DNA of 64,000 nt, from contig NZ_FXBS01000006.1 of the NCBI RefSeq assembly GCF_900178005.1, positions 310,001 to 374,000 on the forward strand, given 5' to 3'. The notes under the pieces are model-generated. The model did not search any database, was not told where the DNA came from, and was given only the letters and a program-made list of their open reading frames with translations. The position numbers were made by a program, and so were the translations under genes. Source of the DNA: Tuberibacillus sp. Marseille-P3662. Lineage in GTDB: Bacteria; Bacillota; Bacilli; Bacillales; Sporolactobacillaceae. Positions 19,170 through 27,298 of this stretch are shown piece after piece; the stretch's first letter is position 1, and each line of letters opens with the position of its first letter.

Positions 19170-19301
19170 CGTTGATTGGAGTGGAGGGCCGTCGACTCCG
19201 GCGGGAAAAGCAACAGCTGAAGACCCCGCAGGAAGTGGTTTTCTTCCGAGGAGGCTGAAGCGTTGCCCGCGGAAAGCGACTGCCCGGAACGGAAATCAAC
19301 A
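19170..19301 (+). repeat. GC-rich interspersed repeat, copy 2
   Basis: Same family as copy 1, read forward: CGACTCCGGCGGGAAAAGC, GAAGACCCCGCAGGAAG, CCGAGGAGGCTGAAGCG, CCCGCGGAAAGCGACTG. The ends GTTGATT and AATCAAC are inverted repeats. A truncated third copy is at 34091-34152. Confidence 0.8.
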
Positions 19302-19371
19302 TAGCACTCACTTCGTATTTTATAGTTTTTCTGCATAACAACAATCTTTGATAAAACAGCCTTTCCTTAAA

Positions 19372-19412
19372 AAAGCTGTTGCCAACGATGATTGTCAGCA
19401 GCTTTCTCTTTT
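19372..19412 (+). terminator. possible terminator upstream of fxsA
   Basis: AAAGCTGTTG (19372-19381) pairs with CAGCAGCTTT (19396-19405), with one G-U, followed by CTCTTTT. It may end the pfkA-pyk transcript after the repeats. Confidence 0.5.
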
Positions 19413-19471
19413 GCATGCTATGTTTTCCTGATATGCTAGTAACATTAGATGAACCTTAATGGGGGTTAAAA

Positions 19472-19870
19472 ATGTTACGTAAGCCATTATTTCTTTTGTT
19501 TATCATCGTTCCGGCCATTGAATTGACTTTAATTATTTTATCTGGAAAATATGTTGGGATTCCACTAACCTTTTTAATCATTGTGTTGACAGGAATTATT
19601 GGTGGATGGCTTGCTAAGAAGGAAGGAGCGGCAACGCTCGCAAAGATTAAGGAAGAGTTGGCCATGGGGCGTATGCCGGGTCAGCATATTCTTGAAGGTT
19701 TATGTGTGCTTATCGGCGGGATTTTGTTATTGACGCCAGGTTTTTTAACAGACCTAACCGGCTTTTCACTCTTGTTGTCACCGATTAGGAGAATGGGTGT
19801 AAGCTGGCTGCAAACATGGTTGAGACGTCAAGCAGAGAACGGGAACTTTATTTTTTTCTATCGGCGATAA
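19472..19870 (+). CDS. fxsA: FxsA family membrane protein
   Basis: A 132-residue protein with N-terminal hydrophobic segments (FLLFIIVPAIELTLIILSG, PLTFLIIVLTGIIGGWLA), the FxsA motif EGAATLAKIKEELAMGRMPG and a glycine-rich helix (LIGGILLLTPGFLTDLTG). FxsA (B. subtilis YtzA) is a small integral membrane protein whose E. coli relative alleviates F-plasmid exclusion of phage T7; its normal role is unknown. GGGGG precedes the ATG. It is convergent with ytvI across a strong shared terminator. Confidence 0.9.
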   Translation: MLRKPLFLLFIIVPAIELTLIILSGKYVGIPLTFLIIVLTGIIGGWLAKKEGAATLAKIKEELAMGRMPGQHILEGLCVLIGGILLLTPGFLTDLTGFSLLLSPIRRMGVSWLQTWLRRQAENGNFIFFYRR

Positions 19871-19911
19871 AACCGTCGAACGCTTCCTTTCAAAGCGTTC
19901 GACGGTTTTTT
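19871..19911. terminator. strong terminator between fxsA and ytvI
   Basis: AACCGTCGAACGCTT pairs perfectly with AAGCGTTCGACGGTT and is followed by a T-run on the plus strand. On the minus strand it lies inside the ytvI end, so it mainly serves fxsA. Confidence 0.9.
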
Positions 19912-21055
19912 ATTTGGGGAAATTCTTTTTGCCAATAATATATGACCACATATCGCGAAAAACATTGGCGTGAGCAAGGGTGTTGAAGATAACCAAAGCC
20001 GTAGGTCCGATAATTAAGCCAAAGAATCCGAATAACTGGAATCCGACAAACAAAGCAATCAAGGTTGGCAATGGATCAAGTCCAATGGAGGTCGACAAAA
20101 TTTTGGGCTCCATCATTTGGCGCTGAATCACGGCAACACCATATAAGATAGCAAGGCCTATAGTCAGAAAGTAATTTTCTGTGAAGAAATTATAGATAAT
20201 CCAAGGGATAAAAACAACACCGGTACCGAGATAAGGCATTAAATCGATCACACCTGCTACAATTGCAATGGTAAAGGCATGGTCAACTTGTAAAATCACG
20301 AGGCCCACAAGTACAATCACGGCCGTCATGGAGATCAGGGTAAGTTGAGCTCTGATGAAGCCGAGAAACGCTTTTCTCAGTTCAACATAAATATTTGTTC
20401 CATTATCAACGACTTTGTCAGGGAATTTTTTTCGTAAATAGGCCGCAATTTTATACCAATCTTTGCAAATGAAAAAGGTTGCCAGTAAGATGAATACGAG
20501 TACTGTTAAAAAGGTCGGTAGAAAGCTTATAAAGTTCTGCAAACCCTTCAAAAGGTTAGTGCCTAATTCTGTGATGGTATTGGCTGCATTAGTACCTAGA
20601 TTTTGCAGGTTTTCCTGAATGGTTTGCTGTTGTTTTTCCCCTAAAGATTTCATCATTTGATTGTACTGTTCATAGAGGGGCTGAATTTTATCAAAAAAGA
20701 AGGTTTGCATATCATTGACGAGTGATTGGACGTGTTGTGGAACGACTTTTGTCAGGTAATTAACGCCGTCGACGATTTCAAACACAAGCAAGGTGATGAT
20801 ACCAATGATCATACTAAAAATCACTAAGATGACGGTTAACGCAGCCAGACCGCGTGGGAATTTGGCACGGGTTTCTAGCAAATTGACAATCGGATTAATA
20901 AAGAATGCCATGATTAAGGCAATAATGAAAGGATAAGCTAGTTTTGTTACATAATAGATTAGACATCCGATACCAATGAATAAGGCCGCAACAAACATAA
21001 AGCGGAATAGGATATATATGTATCGAAGTATGTTATGAATGTAATGAGAATTCAT
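19910..21055 (-). CDS. ytvI: AI-2E family transporter YtvI
   Basis: About 381 residues with roughly eight membrane segments in the AI-2E family pattern: an N-terminal helix cluster, a long amphipathic extracytoplasmic region (about residues 95-180), and a C-terminal block with DLMPYLGTGVVFIPW and GLIIGPTALVIF. Family members are putative exporters or permeases; B. subtilis YtvI has no proven substrate. The start is ATG 21055 with GAGGG 8 bases upstream; the GTG at 21064 overlaps that site. It is divergent from citZ. Confidence 0.88.
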   Translation of the reverse strand: MNSHYIHNILRYIYILFRFMFVAALFIGIGCLIYYVTKLAYPFIIALIMAFFINPIVNLLETRAKFPRGLAALTVILVIFSMIIGIITLLVFEIVDGVNYLTKVVPQHVQSLVNDMQTFFFDKIQPLYEQYNQMMKSLGEKQQQTIQENLQNLGTNAANTITELGTNLLKGLQNFISFLPTFLTVLVFILLATFFICKDWYKIAAYLRKKFPDKVVDNGTNIYVELRKAFLGFIRAQLTLISMTAVIVLVGLVILQVDHAFTIAIVAGVIDLMPYLGTGVVFIPWIIYNFFTENYFLTIGLAILYGVAVIQRQMMEPKILSTSIGLDPLPTLIALFVGFQLFGFFGLIIGPTALVIFNTLAHANVFRDMWSYIIGKKNFPK

Positions 21056-21136
21056 AGCCTTCACCCTCTCAATTTTTGAGTATTTTCATTGTACTAATAT
21101 CTTTGTATAGGCGCAATTTATAAGGGGAAATTAAGA

Positions 21137-21150
21137 TTAAAGCGCTAACC
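21137..21150 (+). promoter_or_regulatory. possible CcpA (cre) site upstream of citZ
   Basis: TTAAAGCGCTAACC matches the cre pattern TGWNANCGNTNWCA at 12 of 14 positions, including the central CG. It lies about 36 bases above the citZ -35. In B. subtilis citZ is repressed by CcpA, so the site is plausible but unproven. Confidence 0.4.
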
Positions 21151-21185
21151 ACCTTTACAAATCCCACAGTTTAAAGCCTTTTATA

Positions 21186-21213
21186 TTCACAAATGCCTGT
21201 AATTTGTTATAAT
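21186..21213 (+). promoter_or_regulatory. sigma-A promoter of citZ
   Basis: TTCACA (21186-21191) and a consensus TATAAT (21208-21213), 16-base spacer, about 80 bases before the citZ ATG. Confidence 0.6.
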
Positions 21214-21294
21214 TGAATGTGTATTCGATTACACCCTCAATTAATATTAATTTTATTACAAATGAATTAGAGTTGATGATAAGGAGGAGAAAGT

Positions 21295-22410
21295 ATGACG
21301 GCTAATAAAGGTTTAGAAGGTGTTGTCGCGACGACATCCGGCGTTAGCTCCATTGTTGATAGTGTTTTACGTTATCGCGGATATAACATTGATGATTTAG
21401 CGAACCACTCATCATTTGAAGAAGTGGTTACTTTATTGTGGAATGGTGAACTGCCCAAGCAAGCTGAGCTTGATGCTTTTAAAAAAGAACTTATAGAGAG
21501 CATGGAAGTCCCGGAAGTTGTATTCGAACATATGAAATCGTATCCTCTAGCCGACGTTCAGCCCATGGCAGTTTTGCGCACAGCTGTTTCCACATTGGGG
21601 CTATTAGATGACGAAGCTGATGAAATGGATGAAGCCGCTAATCAAAGAAAGGCGACTCGTCTTCAAGCAAAATTGCCAACGATTGTTGCTGGTTTTGCAA
21701 GAATTCGGAAGGGTGAGGAACCCGTTCAGCCGAGAAATGACCTTAGTTTCGCAGCCAATTTCTTATATATGTTGAACAACCGAGTCCCTGATGATATTGA
21801 AGTAGAGGCTTTCAATAAAGCATTGGTATTACATGCTGACCATGAATTGAATGCATCAACGTTTACGGCCCGTGTATGTGTCTCAACTTTATCTGATGTC
21901 TATTCCGGAATTACAGCAGCTATTGGCGCCTTGAAAGGCCCCCTTCATGGCGGGGCTAACGAACGCGTTATGAAAATGCTTAGCGAGATCGGCGAACCGG
22001 AAAACATTGAGGGCTATTTACAAAAAGCGTTCGAAAACAAAGAAAAAATCATGGGATTTGGACACCGTGTGTACAAGGATGGCGATCCTCGTGCCAAGCA
22101 TCTAAGAGATATGTCTGAAAAACTTACTAAGCGGACAGGTGAAACAAAATGGTATGATATGTCCGTTAAAATGGAGCAAATCATTAAAGATGAAAAAGGT
22201 CTTATTGCTAACGTCGACTTTTATTCAGCAAGCGTTTACCATAGCCTAGGGATTCAACATGATTTGTTTACTCCGATTTTTGCTGTCAGTCGTGTATCTG
22301 GGTGGTTGGCTCATATTCTTGAACAATATGGTAACAATCGTATCTACCGGCCTCGCGCTGAATATACCGGACCTGAAGGCAGGGCTTACACACCTGTCGA
22401 AGAACGGTAA
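21295..22410 (+). CDS. citZ: citrate synthase CitZ
   Basis: A 371-residue type II citrate synthase of the Gram-positive kind. The catalytic residues are visible: histidine in LHADHELNAST, histidine in MGFGHRVYK and aspartate in NVDFYSASVY; the CoA/oxaloacetate segment is GPLHGGANERVM. It condenses acetyl-CoA and oxaloacetate to citrate. AAGGAGG precedes the ATG. It is the first gene of citZ-icd-mdh, the standard Bacillus TCA cluster. A promoter and possible cre site lie upstream. Confidence 0.97.
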   Translation: MTANKGLEGVVATTSGVSSIVDSVLRYRGYNIDDLANHSSFEEVVTLLWNGELPKQAELDAFKKELIESMEVPEVVFEHMKSYPLADVQPMAVLRTAVSTLGLLDDEADEMDEAANQRKATRLQAKLPTIVAGFARIRKGEEPVQPRNDLSFAANFLYMLNNRVPDDIEVEAFNKALVLHADHELNASTFTARVCVSTLSDVYSGITAAIGALKGPLHGGANERVMKMLSEIGEPENIEGYLQKAFENKEKIMGFGHRVYKDGDPRAKHLRDMSEKLTKRTGETKWYDMSVKMEQIIKDEKGLIANVDFYSASVYHSLGIQHDLFTPIFAVSRVSGWLAHILEQYGNNRIYRPRAEYTGPEGRAYTPVEER

Positions 22411-22516
22411 ATTAGAACAACGCCAATTAGTAGTAATAACTGATGGGAGGATGTCCTTCCATTTGGTATAATAATCTATGTGAAGATAGAAAACATGTTA
22501 GTAGGAGGTTTTATCG

Positions 22517-23788
22517 TTGGCAAACGGTGAACGCATTACAGTAGAAAATGGCAAAATTAATGTTCCAAACAATCCAGTGATTCCATTCATTGAGGGAGAC
22601 GGCACGGGTCCGGATATTTGGGCAGCGGCATCAAGAGTTCTAGAAGCTGCTGTTGAAAAAGCCTACAATGGTGAAAAGCAAATTGAATGGAAGGAAATTC
22701 TTGCTGGTCAAAAATCCAAAGACAACACCGATGAGTGGTTACCTCAGGAAACGCTCGATACAATTGATGAATATAAGGTAGCTATTAAAGGACCTTTGAC
22801 AACCCCGGTTGGTGGTGGCATCCGTTCATTGAATGTCGCCTTGCGTCAAAAACTTGATTTATTCACTTGTTTGCGTCCTGTCGAGTATTTCACGGGTGTT
22901 CCATCTCCTGTTAAGGAACCGGAGAAAGTAGATATGGTCATTTTTCGTGAAAATACTGAGGATATTTATGCTGGTATCGAATTTCAAGAAGGTACCGATG
23001 AAGTCAAAAAAGTTGTAGATTTCCTTCAAAATGATATGGATCAACAGAATATCCGTTTTCCTGAAACATCAGGCATTGGAATCAAACCTGTATCAAAAGA
23101 GGGTACCAAGCGTCTCGTTCGGGCAGCGATTCAATACGCCTTGGACGAAAAACGTAAGAATGTCACATTAGTACATAAAGGAAATATTATGAAATTCACT
23201 GAAGGTTCCTTTAAGCAATGGGGTTATGAAGTTGCCCAAGAGGAATTTGGTGACAAAGTCTTTACTTGGGCTGAATATGACCGCATTGTTGAAAAAGACG
23301 GAAAAGATGCTGCAAATAAAGCTGAAGATGAAGCGGTTAACGCTGGCAAACTTGTTGTTAAAGACGCAATTGCTGACGCCTTTTTGCAACAAATCCTTAC
23401 GCGTCCTGAAAACTATGATGTCGTTGCAACGATGAACTTGAATGGTGACTATATTTCCGATGCTTTGGCAGCGCAAGTGGGCGGCATCGGCATTGCTCCA
23501 GGAGCCAATATTAATTACGAAACCGGTAATGCCATTTTTGAAGCAACACATGGTACGGCACCAAAATATGCTGGTATGGACAAAGTTAACCCGTCGTCAC
23601 TCATCTTATCAGGCGTCCTTATGCTTGAACATTTGAATTGGCATGAAGCAGCGCAGCTTGTATCTAAAGCGATGGATAAAACCATTGCCAACAAAGTTGT
23701 GACGTATGATTTTGCCCGTTTAATGGATGGTGCGACTGAAGTGAAAACTTCGGAGTTCGGCGATGAATTGATCAAAAACATGGACTAA
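22517..23788 (+). CDS. icd: NADP-dependent isocitrate dehydrogenase
   Basis: A 423-residue enzyme matching B. subtilis Icd (423). It oxidatively decarboxylates isocitrate to 2-oxoglutarate. The substrate loop is [16 protein letters not shown] with the regulatory-type serine, followed by [23 protein letters not shown] and the nucleotide-binding [14 protein letters not shown]. It starts at TTG behind GTAGGAGG. The 106-base gap after citZ contains TGGTATAAT, an extended -10, so a second promoter for icd-mdh is possible. Confidence 0.97.
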   Translation: MANGERITVENGKINVPNNPVIPFIEGDGTGPDIWAAASRVLEAAVEKAYNGEKQIEWKEILAGQKSKDNTDEWLPQETLDTIDEYKVAIKGPLTTPVGGGIRSLNVALRQKLDLFTCLRPVEYFTGVPSPVKEPEKVDMVIFRENTEDIYAGIEFQEGTDEVKKVVDFLQNDMDQQNIRFPETSGIGIKPVSKEGTKRLVRAAIQYALDEKRKNVTLVHKGNIMKFTEGSFKQWGYEVAQEEFGDKVFTWAEYDRIVEKDGKDAANKAEDEAVNAGKLVVKDAIADAFLQQILTRPENYDVVATMNLNGDYISDALAAQVGGIGIAPGANINYETGNAIFEATHGTAPKYAGMDKVNPSSLILSGVLMLEHLNWHEAAQLVSKAMDKTIANKVVTYDFARLMDGATEVKTSEFGDELIKNMD

Positions 23789-23805
23789 CTGAGGAGGGCA
23801 ATAAC

Positions 23806-24741
23806 ATGGGTATTACACGTAGAAAAGTTTCCGTTATCGGTGCTGGTTTTACAGGCGCGACAACAGCTTTTTTAACGGCTCAAAAAGAGTTGGCCGACGT
23901 TGTTCTCGTTGACGTTCCGGACATGGAAGATCCAACTAAAGGGAAAGCCTTAGACATGTTGGAATCAGGCCCCGTTCTTGGTTTTGACGCGAATGTCAAA
24001 GGTACTTCGGATTATAAAGATACAGCAGGGTCCGATATTGTTGTGATTACAGCGGGCATTGCTAGAAAGCCGGGTATGAGCCGGGATGACCTCGTCGCAA
24101 CTAACTCGAAAATTATGAAACAGGTCACGAAGCAAATCGTGGAACATTCACCGGATTGTACGATTGTTGTTTTGACAAATCCGGTCGACGCCATGACATA
24201 CTCAGTCTTTAAAGAATCGGGATTCCCAAAACATCGTGTCATTGGTCAATCAGGTGTTCTTGATACAGCTCGTTTCCGGACGTTTGTTGCTGAAGAATTG
24301 AATCTCTCAGTTGAGGATATTACTGGTTTTGTTCTCGGCGGCCATGGAGATGATATGGTACCACTTGTTCGTTATTCCTACGCAGGCGGCATTCCGCTTG
24401 AAAAACTCATTTCTAAAGAGCGATTAGACGCCATCGTGGAACGGACGAGAAAAGGCGGTGGTGAAATTGTCGGTTTGCTCGGCAATGGCAGTGCTTACTA
24501 CGCACCAGCGGCTTCCTTAGTTCAAATGGTTGAAGCCATTCTTAAGGATAAACGGCGTGTTTTACCAGCTATTGCCTATCTTGAGGGTGAATATGGTTAT
24601 AGCGATTTATATCTCGGTGTCCCAGTCATTGTCGGTGGAAATGGTTTAGAAGACATCATTGAATTGGATTTAACAGATGATGAAGAGAAGGCTCTGTCTC
24701 AGTCTGTTGAATCGGTTAAGAACGTTATGCACGTTCTCTAA
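23806..24741 (+). CDS. mdh: malate dehydrogenase
   Basis: A 311-residue LDH-like malate dehydrogenase. The NAD-binding loop is [13 protein letters not shown], the substrate-specificity loop has [11 protein letters not shown], and the catalytic histidine is in [11 protein letters not shown]. It oxidises malate to oxaloacetate. GAGGAGGGC precedes the ATG, 17 bases after icd. A strong terminator follows, closing the citZ-icd-mdh operon. Confidence 0.97.
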   Translation: MGITRRKVSVIGAGFTGATTAFLTAQKELADVVLVDVPDMEDPTKGKALDMLESGPVLGFDANVKGTSDYKDTAGSDIVVITAGIARKPGMSRDDLVATNSKIMKQVTKQIVEHSPDCTIVVLTNPVDAMTYSVFKESGFPKHRVIGQSGVLDTARFRTFVAEELNLSVEDITGFVLGGHGDDMVPLVRYSYAGGIPLEKLISKERLDAIVERTRKGGGEIVGLLGNGSAYYAPAASLVQMVEAILKDKRRVLPAIAYLEGEYGYSDLYLGVPVIVGGNGLEDIIELDLTDDEEKALSQSVESVKNVMHVL

Positions 24742-24759
24742 TTGACGAACACTTTATTT

Positions 24760-24793
24760 GGATTCGAAGTCAACGCGCTTCGAATCCTTTTTT
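24760..24793 (+). terminator. terminator after mdh
   Basis: GGATTCGAAG pairs with CTTCGAATCC around an eight-base loop, followed by T6. Confidence 0.88.
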
Positions 24794-24883
24794 CTTGTAA
24801 AGGATGCAGATAAACTTTATCTCCTTTTAAAAAAAGTGTAGAATAAATATAAAAATGAGACTTTTGATGAGGAGGGCGATTCT

Positions 24884-25594
24884 TTGGCAAAACGAATACT
24901 TGTCGTTGACGATGAGCCATCGATTGTCACTTTATTAAAATATAATCTTGAGAAAGCGGGCTATGAAGTGGTAGCCGCTTCCACCGGACCAGAGGCTTTG
25001 GAAGTTGCCCTCCAAGAGACAATTGATTTAATGGTGCTTGATTTAATGCTACCGGACATGGATGGCATGGATGTTTGCCGGAAAATGAGACAACAGCAGG
25101 CACTCGTACCGATACTTATGCTAACCGCCAAAGATGATGAATTGAATAAAATCATTGGTTTGGAAAATGGCGCCGATGACTATATGACCAAGCCATTTAG
25201 TCCGCGGGAGGTGACAGCGCGGGTTAAGGCGATTTTACGGCGTGTAAATCAGTCCGAACAAACAACAGAACACAAACCGAAAGAACGCAGATATACGGTA
25301 GGCGATGTGGTTGTCTATCCTGATAATTATGAGGCGACTTTTAAAGGTGAATACATGACCTTAACGCCAAAAGAATTGGAATTATTGGTTTACCTTATTA
25401 AGCATAAGGGACGTGTATTGAAGAGAGAGCAGTTATTAAGCGCCGTTTGGAATTATGATTTTGCTGGGGATACCCGTATTGTGGATGTCCATGTTAGCCA
25501 CTTAAGAGAGAAAATCGAGATAGATACGCGGAAGCCCCGTTATATCAAAACCATTAGAGGATTGGGATATAAGTTTGAGGATCCAACATCATGA
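24884..25594 (+). CDS. phoP: phosphate response regulator PhoP
   Basis: A 236-residue OmpR/PhoB-type regulator. The receiver domain has the acidic pocket VVDDEPS, phosphoacceptor Asp53 in LMVLDLMLPDMDG, threonine in MLTAKDD and lysine in MTKPFSPRE. A winged-helix DNA-binding domain covers about 140-233 (LTPKELELLVYL, TRIVDVHVSHLREKIE). It controls phosphate-starvation genes with PhoR. It starts at TTG after GGAGGGCG. Its stop overlaps the phoR ATG by four bases. Position before polA matches B. subtilis. Confidence 0.96.
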   Translation: MAKRILVVDDEPSIVTLLKYNLEKAGYEVVAASTGPEALEVALQETIDLMVLDLMLPDMDGMDVCRKMRQQQALVPILMLTAKDDELNKIIGLENGADDYMTKPFSPREVTARVKAILRRVNQSEQTTEHKPKERRYTVGDVVVYPDNYEATFKGEYMTLTPKELELLVYLIKHKGRVLKREQLLSAVWNYDFAGDTRIVDVHVSHLREKIEIDTRKPRYIKTIRGLGYKFEDPTS

Positions 25595-27285
25595 GAAAGT
25601 CGTTGCGGATAAGTTTAGCTGTAATCGTCCTCACGGGTTGTTTATTGATGATGAATGAACTCATTCAAACCGCTAATGTTCGACAATATAAGCATGTTGT
25701 TAAAGACCGACTTGAAGCGGTTAAAGCCTTTGTAGTTGAAAACGAGACATTAATGATATCGGAAGAGCGTTCTAATTTGAATCAATTTGCTGCGGAAACC
25801 GATGAAAAACTTGTGCTATACGGTCCTAAGGGTGACATTCTCTATCAATCGTCTCCGACAACCAAGGATTTTCAGCCATTTGCTGCATCTGAGCAGTATC
25901 AACAAGCTGATCATCAATTTGGTTATGCGCAGTCGCTAAAAACAGCAGATGGTCATCTTTTGGGATATATCAAGTTAAAAGGAGACATTCCTAAGTTAAA
26001 GGGGCTTTTCACGCTTTATTTCATCATATTTTTGGCCGGTATTTTGTTCATTTTTGGGTATGAGCGTTTCACACGTCGATTTACAAAGCCATTGAGAGAT
26101 GCGACTGATATGGCAGAATCCTTAGCGGTTAGAGCCTATGAAACAAGAATATCGGAGACCGGTGAGTTAAAGGCTTCTGTTGATCTCAATCGTTCATTGA
26201 ATACGCTGGCTAGAAATTTAGAAAAAATGACGAAGTCCTATCAATTGCAACAAGACCGCCTCCGCACATTAATTGAGAACATCGGAAGCGGTCTTATTTT
26301 CATTGATCAGAGTGGGCAAATTAATTTAGTGAACAAAACTTATCAAGAAACCTTTAGGCAGACTACACAAGATTGGATTAACGATGATTACCAGCACGCC
26401 ATTCCTCAACAGGAAGTCGTAGAAGTGATTGATGAAACATTTTTGACTGAACAACGCATGTCACGACAGTTGAGATTGCCGATTCATATTGAACGGCGGC
26501 ATTTTGACGTCTCAAGTGTGCCGATTCTTAATAATCAACAGAAACTGCACGGCATTTTGGTGGTCTTTCATGATATTACAGAATTGAAAAAATTGGAGAA
26601 GGTCAGACGGGATTTCGTTGCTAACGTTTCCCATGAACTTAAGACCCCTGTGACGTCAATTACTGGCTTTGCGGAAACGCTATTGGATGATGGGAGTAAC
26701 GATGACGAATTGACGAAGTCGTTTCTTACGATTATCTTGAATGAAAGCAAGCGACTACAAACACTGATTCATGATTTGCTCGATTTGTCCAAGATTGAAC
26801 AGGATCAATTTCAAATATCGTGGGATTCCGTTGATATAAAAACGATATTAGATGAAATCATGTTAATATTAAAGGGAAAAGCAGAAGAAAAACAGATTGA
26901 CCTTCACATCCGTCACGCTGACCCTGTTCACGCTTTGGGAGACGCCTACCGGATCCGACAAATTGTGATAAACTTGATAAACAACGCTATTGCTTATACC
27001 CCTGAGGGGGGGCATGTGTATGCAGCCATCTATGACGGTGGTGATCATGTTCAATTTCAGGTGTCAGACACAGGAATCGGTATTGATGAAAAACAAGTTC
27101 CAAGGATTTTTGAAAGATTTTATCGTGTCGATAAAGCAAGAAGTCGAGATTCCGGAGGAACGGGTTTAGGATTGGCGATTGTCAAACATTTGGTTGAGGC
27201 CCATGAAGGAAAGATTAATGTTGGCAGTGTCCCGGGTGAAGGCACAACGTTTACGATAGTATTTAAGAAATCAGAAATTACATAG
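25591..27285 (+). CDS. phoR: phosphate sensor histidine kinase PhoR
   Basis: A 564-residue membrane histidine kinase: transmembrane helix 1 (about residues 8-25), an extracytoplasmic sensor (about 30-140), transmembrane helix 2 (FTLYFIIFLAGILFIFGY), a HAMP region, a PAS domain (about 215-330), then HisKA with the phosphorylated histidine in NVSHELKTPVTSITGF and the ATPase domain (NLINNAIAYTPEGG, DTGIGI, GTGLGLAIVKHL). It phosphorylates PhoP. Translationally coupled to phoP by an ATGA overlap. Confidence 0.96.
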   Translation: MRKSLRISLAVIVLTGCLLMMNELIQTANVRQYKHVVKDRLEAVKAFVVENETLMISEERSNLNQFAAETDEKLVLYGPKGDILYQSSPTTKDFQPFAASEQYQQADHQFGYAQSLKTADGHLLGYIKLKGDIPKLKGLFTLYFIIFLAGILFIFGYERFTRRFTKPLRDATDMAESLAVRAYETRISETGELKASVDLNRSLNTLARNLEKMTKSYQLQQDRLRTLIENIGSGLIFIDQSGQINLVNKTYQETFRQTTQDWINDDYQHAIPQQEVVEVIDETFLTEQRMSRQLRLPIHIERRHFDVSSVPILNNQQKLHGILVVFHDITELKKLEKVRRDFVANVSHELKTPVTSITGFAETLLDDGSNDDELTKSFLTIILNESKRLQTLIHDLLDLSKIEQDQFQISWDSVDIKTILDEIMLILKGKAEEKQIDLHIRHADPVHALGDAYRIRQIVINLINNAIAYTPEGGHVYAAIYDGGDHVQFQVSDTGIGIDEKQVPRIFERFYRVDKARSRDSGGTGLGLAIVKHLVEAHEGKINVGSVPGEGTTFTIVFKKSEIT

Positions 27286-27298
27286 GCAGGTGTCATGC

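Noticed and set aside
19081-19416. 111-residue minus-strand frame after pyk
   Set aside because: Formed by the GC-rich non-coding repeats, which commonly lack stops; no ribosome site.
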